Of a DNA stretch of 8,647 nt, positions 6,298-8,647 are shown piece after piece. This DNA comes from Verrucomicrobiales bacterium. GTDB lineage: Bacteria > Verrucomicrobiota > Verrucomicrobiia > Limisphaerales > JAFMIX01. Position 1 is the stretch's first letter. Each line of letters opens with the position of its first letter. A program made the translations under genes and the position numbers. Location: assembly GCA_017853785.1 (NCBI GenBank), contig JAFMIX010000077.1:1-8647 (forward strand). The letters are read 5' to 3'. The notes beneath the pieces are model-generated. The model worked only from the letters and a program-made list of their open reading frames with translations. It was not told where the DNA came from and did not search any database.

Positions 6298-6843
6298 TCA
6301 ACCGAATTTGATCTGTCTACCTTCGAGCTTCGATGTGTTGCTCAAGAGGTGGGTGATGATGGCCTTGATGTGCGCCGCGGACGGCGGGCAGCCGGGCAGA
6401 AAATGTTCAACATGCACGGCTTCCTGCACGGGCATGACGCGCGGCAGCAGCGTGGGTACGATACCGTCGCCAGCAGCAGGCACGCGCTGATTGAACTGCG
6501 CATTATCAATGTAGGCGCGCTGGAGGACGCTGACGGCGTTGCCAAGGCCGAGTTGGTTGCGCATGGCGGGGACGTTGCCGGTGACGGCACAGTCGCCGAA
6601 GGCGATGAGCACCTTCGTGCGCTGGCGGATCTTGTGGAGGAGTTCGAGATTGTCGTCGTTGCAGACCGCGCCCTCGATGAGGCAGACGTCCACGTTCTCG
6701 GGATATTCCTTCACGTCCACGACGGGGCTGTAAACAACTTCGACCAGCCCGGCGAGGTCGACGAGGAATTCGTCGAGGTCGAGGAACGACATGTGGCAGC
6801 CGGAACAACCGCCGAGCCAGACTGTGGCTAAACGCACTTTCAT
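6298..6843 (-). CDS. hoxY: NAD-linked [NiFe]-hydrogenase small subunit
   Basis: HoxY binds HoxH and passes electrons from the NiFe site to the diaphorase through its proximal [4Fe-4S] cluster. The protein has 181 residues from the ATG at 6843. Likely cluster ligands are Cys13 and Cys16 in GGCSGCH, Cys85 in FGDCAVTGN, and Cys152 in FLPGCPPSA. The EGAVCNDDN motif contains a further Cys61. The small size, lack of a Tat signal peptide and lack of the C-terminal domain with medial and distal clusters fit cytoplasmic group 3d small subunits, unlike membrane-bound uptake enzymes. A TTG at 6852 would add MKT to the N-terminus; I prefer the ATG since it lies 10 nt after the hoxU stop and leaves the usual short N-terminus. 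There is no strong ribosome-binding site, which suggests coupled translation from hoxU. Confidence 0.95.
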   Translation of the reverse strand: MKVRLATVWLGGCSGCHMSFLDLDEFLVDLAGLVEVVYSPVVDVKEYPENVDVCLIEGAVCNDDNLELLHKIRQRTKVLIAFGDCAVTGNVPAMRNQLGLGNAVSVLQRAYIDNAQFNQRVPAAGDGIVPTLLPRVMPVQEAVHVEHFLPGCPPSAAHIKAIITHLLSNTSKLEGRQIKFG

Positions 6844-6853
6844 AGTTTTCAAA

Positions 6854-7576
6854 TCAATCTGCAGTGATCCATTCTTTCTTTTCGCGCGCCGTGACGAGGA
6901 ATTCGAGCCGGCTGCGGTCGCGGCGCATCTCGGCGACGGTCGCGCCTTTGTGGAACAGCGCGCCGGTGGGACAGGCTTGCACGCACTTGCCGCATTTCGT
7001 GCAGGAATCGGAATCGCCCCACGGCATGTTGAGGTCGGTGATGATGTGCGCCTTCGTCCCGCGGCCGGCGACGTTCTTCGTGCCCGCGCCCTCGATGTGC
7101 CAACACACGCGCACGCACCGGGTGCAGAGGACGCAGCGGTTGTGATCCATGCCGAAAAGCTCGTGGGTGGGGTCCACGTTCCATTTCGGGAACAGATAAT
7201 CGTACCGGACGTGGTCCATGCCCTGCGAGCAGGCGAGCGTCTGGAGTTCGCAACTGCCGTTGGAAACGCACGCGGCGCAGACGTGGTTGCGCTCGGCGAA
7301 GAGCAACTCCAACGTCATGCGCCGATACTTGCGCAGGCGCTCGCTGTCGGTCTTGATCTCGATCCCTTCGGCGACCTTGGTGGTGCAGGCGGGCAGAAGC
7401 TTCGGCACGCCGGCGACCTCGATGAGGCAGAGCCGGCACGCGCCGACGTCATAAAGCCCCTCCAGGTGGCAGAGGGTCGGGATGTTGATGCCGGCCTCCG
7501 AAGCGGCCTGCAAAACGGTTGCGCCTTCCTCGGCGGTGATCTGTCTGCCGTCAATGGTGAGTGTCTTGGCAGCCAT
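6854..7576 (-). CDS. hoxU: NAD-linked hydrogenase diaphorase subunit HoxU
   Basis: HoxU is the Fe-S relay between HoxF and HoxY and is homologous to the N-terminal part of complex I subunit NuoG. The 240-residue protein shows, in order: a plant-type [2Fe-2S] domain with Cys36, Cys47, Cys50 and Cys64; a His-Cys [4Fe-4S] motif with His98, Cys100, Cys103 and Cys109 (ending in SCELQ); and a double-cluster ferredoxin domain with CVLCTRCVRVC (148-158) and CTKCGKCVQACP (192-203). All expected ligands are present. Length is normal for HoxU and much shorter than full NuoG, which argues against a complex I gene, as does the adjacent hoxY. The ATG lies 12 nt after the hoxF stop, with only a weak CGGA ahead of it. 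Confidence 0.95.
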   Translation of the reverse strand: MAAKTLTIDGRQITAEEGATVLQAASEAGINIPTLCHLEGLYDVGACRLCLIEVAGVPKLLPACTTKVAEGIEIKTDSERLRKYRRMTLELLFAERNHVCAACVSNGSCELQTLACSQGMDHVRYDYLFPKWNVDPTHELFGMDHNRCVLCTRCVRVCWHIEGAGTKNVAGRGTKAHIITDLNMPWGDSDSCTKCGKCVQACPTGALFHKGATVAEMRRDRSRLEFLVTAREKKEWITAD

Positions 7577-7588
7577 AAAAGTGGTCCG

Positions 7589-8647
7589 TTATTTGGTCGC
7601 GGCGGTTTGACTGGGCGGGCCGAATTTGTCCGGCTGCAGCAACTGTTCGTATTCGTTGCGGAAGAACCGCAGCGTGCTCAACGTCGGGTTTGGCGCGGTT
7701 TGGCCGAGACCGCAGAGGCTGGTGTGCTTCACCATGTCGCAAAGCTCCTCCAGCTTCGCGAGGTCGCGGGCGGTGGCTTGGCGGTGCAGGATTTTCTCCA
7801 GCAGGTTGTGCATCTGCACCGTGCCGGCGCGGCAGGGAATGCACTTGCCGCAGGATTCGTCCATGCAGAACTCCATGAAGAACCGCGCGACATCCACCAT
7901 GTTGCTCGTGTCGTCCATCACGATCATGCCGCCCGAGCCCATGATGGAGCCGAGCTTGCCGAGGGATTCGTAGTCCACGGGCGTGTCGAGATGCTGCGCC
8001 GGGATGCAGCCGCCGCTCGGGCCGCCGGTCTGGACGGCTTTGATGGTCTGGCCGCCGGGGGCGCCGCCGCCCATTTCCTCGACGATAGTGCGCAGGGGCG
8101 TGCCCATCGGCACTTCGATGAGGCCAGTGTTCTTGATGTTGCCGGCGAGGGCGAAGACTTTCGTGCCCTTGCTTTTTTCCGTGCCGATGCCGGCGAACCA
8201 TTCCGCGCCGTTGCGGTAAATCGGCGGGAGGTTGGCGAAAGTCTCGACGTTATTGATGAGCGTGGGGCAGCCGAACAATCCGCTTGCCGCGGGGAACGGC
8301 GGCCGGGGTCGCGGCGTGCCGCGCTTGCCTTCGACGCTGGCCATGAGGGCAGTTTCCTCGCCGCAGACGAATGCGCCGGCACCGATCCGGACGTCCACGT
8401 TGAAATTGAACGGCGATTCAAAGATGCCCGCGCCGAGGAGGCCCATCTGTTTGGCTTGCTTGATGGCGATTTGCAGGCGCGAGATGGCAAGGGGATATTC
8501 CGCGCGGACGTAAATGAAGCCCTGGTCCGCACCGACGCCGTAGGCGGCGATGGCCATGCCTTCGAGCACGCTGTGCGGGTCGCTTTCAAGGACGCTGCGA
8601 TCCATGAACGCGCCGGGGTCGCCTTCGTCGGCGTTGCAGATGACGTA
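7589..8647 (-). CDS. hoxF: NAD-linked hydrogenase diaphorase subunit HoxF, 5' end outside window
   Basis: HoxF binds FMN and NAD(H) and exchanges electrons between NAD(P)H and the Fe-S chain; it is homologous to NuoF. Only the last 352 residues are present; the frame runs open through the right edge with no start. The visible part begins with CNADEGDPGAFMDRS, the typical FMN/NAD(H)-site segment, continues with GAGAFVCGEETALMASVEGK (89-108 of the fragment) and PRPRPPFPA, and ends with a NuoF-type [4Fe-4S] site: Cys266, Cys269 and Cys272 in SCGKCIPCR, and Cys312 in SLCGLG. The C-terminus is short, without an added ferredoxin domain. Whether a HoxE-like thioredoxin-fold domain is fused at the N-terminus, or is encoded by a separate hoxE, cannot be seen. 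The next gene, hoxU, makes HoxF far more likely than a complex I NuoF. Confidence 0.93.
   Translation of the reverse strand, partial: YVICNADEGDPGAFMDRSVLESDPHSVLEGMAIAAYGVGADQGFIYVRAEYPLAISRLQIAIKQAKQMGLLGAGIFESPFNFNVDVRIGAGAFVCGEETALMASVEGKRGTPRPRPPFPAASGLFGCPTLINNVETFANLPPIYRNGAEWFAGIGTEKSKGTKVFALAGNIKNTGLIEVPMGTPLRTIVEEMGGGAPGGQTIKAVQTGGPSGGCIPAQHLDTPVDYESLGKLGSIMGSGGMIVMDDTSNMVDVARFFMEFCMDESCGKCIPCRAGTVQMHNLLEKILHRQATARDLAKLEELCDMVKHTSLCGLGQTAPNPTLSTLRFFRNEYEQLLQPDKFGPPSQTAATK

Noticed and set aside
6854..8647. HoxF/HoxU as complex I subunits NuoF/NuoG
   Set aside because: The NuoG-like protein is truncated at 240 residues, as in HoxU, and hydrogenase small and large subunit genes follow directly.
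1..8647. CRISPR arrays, tRNA or rRNA genes
   Set aside because: No regularly spaced direct repeats and no tRNA cloverleaf or rRNA-like segment was seen on either strand by eye.

Overview
The window is GC-rich DNA from a Gram-negative bacterium: it contains lpxB, a gene of lipid A synthesis. The style of the EF-G paralogue, the LpxB variant and the short palindromic repeats resemble genomes of the Verrucomicrobiota (Limisphaerales/Pedosphaera-like). That placement is an inference from memory, with no rRNA or other marker in the window to confirm it.

Layout. Positions 1-223 hold a short palindromic element and the decayed N-terminal part of an IS3-type transposase gene (minus strand). Positions 224-535 hold no convincing gene but several inverted repeats, ending in a strong intrinsic terminator hairpin (480-507) only 28 nt before the next start codon. 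Positions 536-2626 (plus strand) encode an EF-G paralogue of the EF-G2 type with unusual GTPase motifs. Everything after that is on the minus strand. Read in the direction of transcription it is hoxF (cut by the window's right edge), hoxU, hoxY, hoxH, hoxW, lpxB and a small DUF465/YdcH-like gene, which converges on the EF-G-like gene with 36 nt between the stops.

Function. hoxF-U-Y-H encode the diaphorase (HoxFU: FMN/NAD(H) site and Fe-S relay) and the hydrogenase module (HoxYH: proximal Fe-S cluster and NiFe active site) of a cytoplasmic, NAD-linked, bidirectional [NiFe] hydrogenase (group 3d type). HoxW is the matching endopeptidase that trims the HoxH C-terminus after nickel insertion. The hox genes are 9-12 nt apart up to hoxH. 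hoxH and hoxW are separated by 58 nt that contain a perfect 8-bp hairpin of a repeat-like element. lpxB follows after 141 nt with no clear terminator between, so read-through is possible. A good sigma70-like -35 box suggests a separate promoter for the DUF465 gene.

No wholly new system is evident. The points most worth a second look are the EF-G paralogue with a degenerate guanine-specificity motif, the structured region with a terminator directly ahead of it, and the two related palindromic elements.
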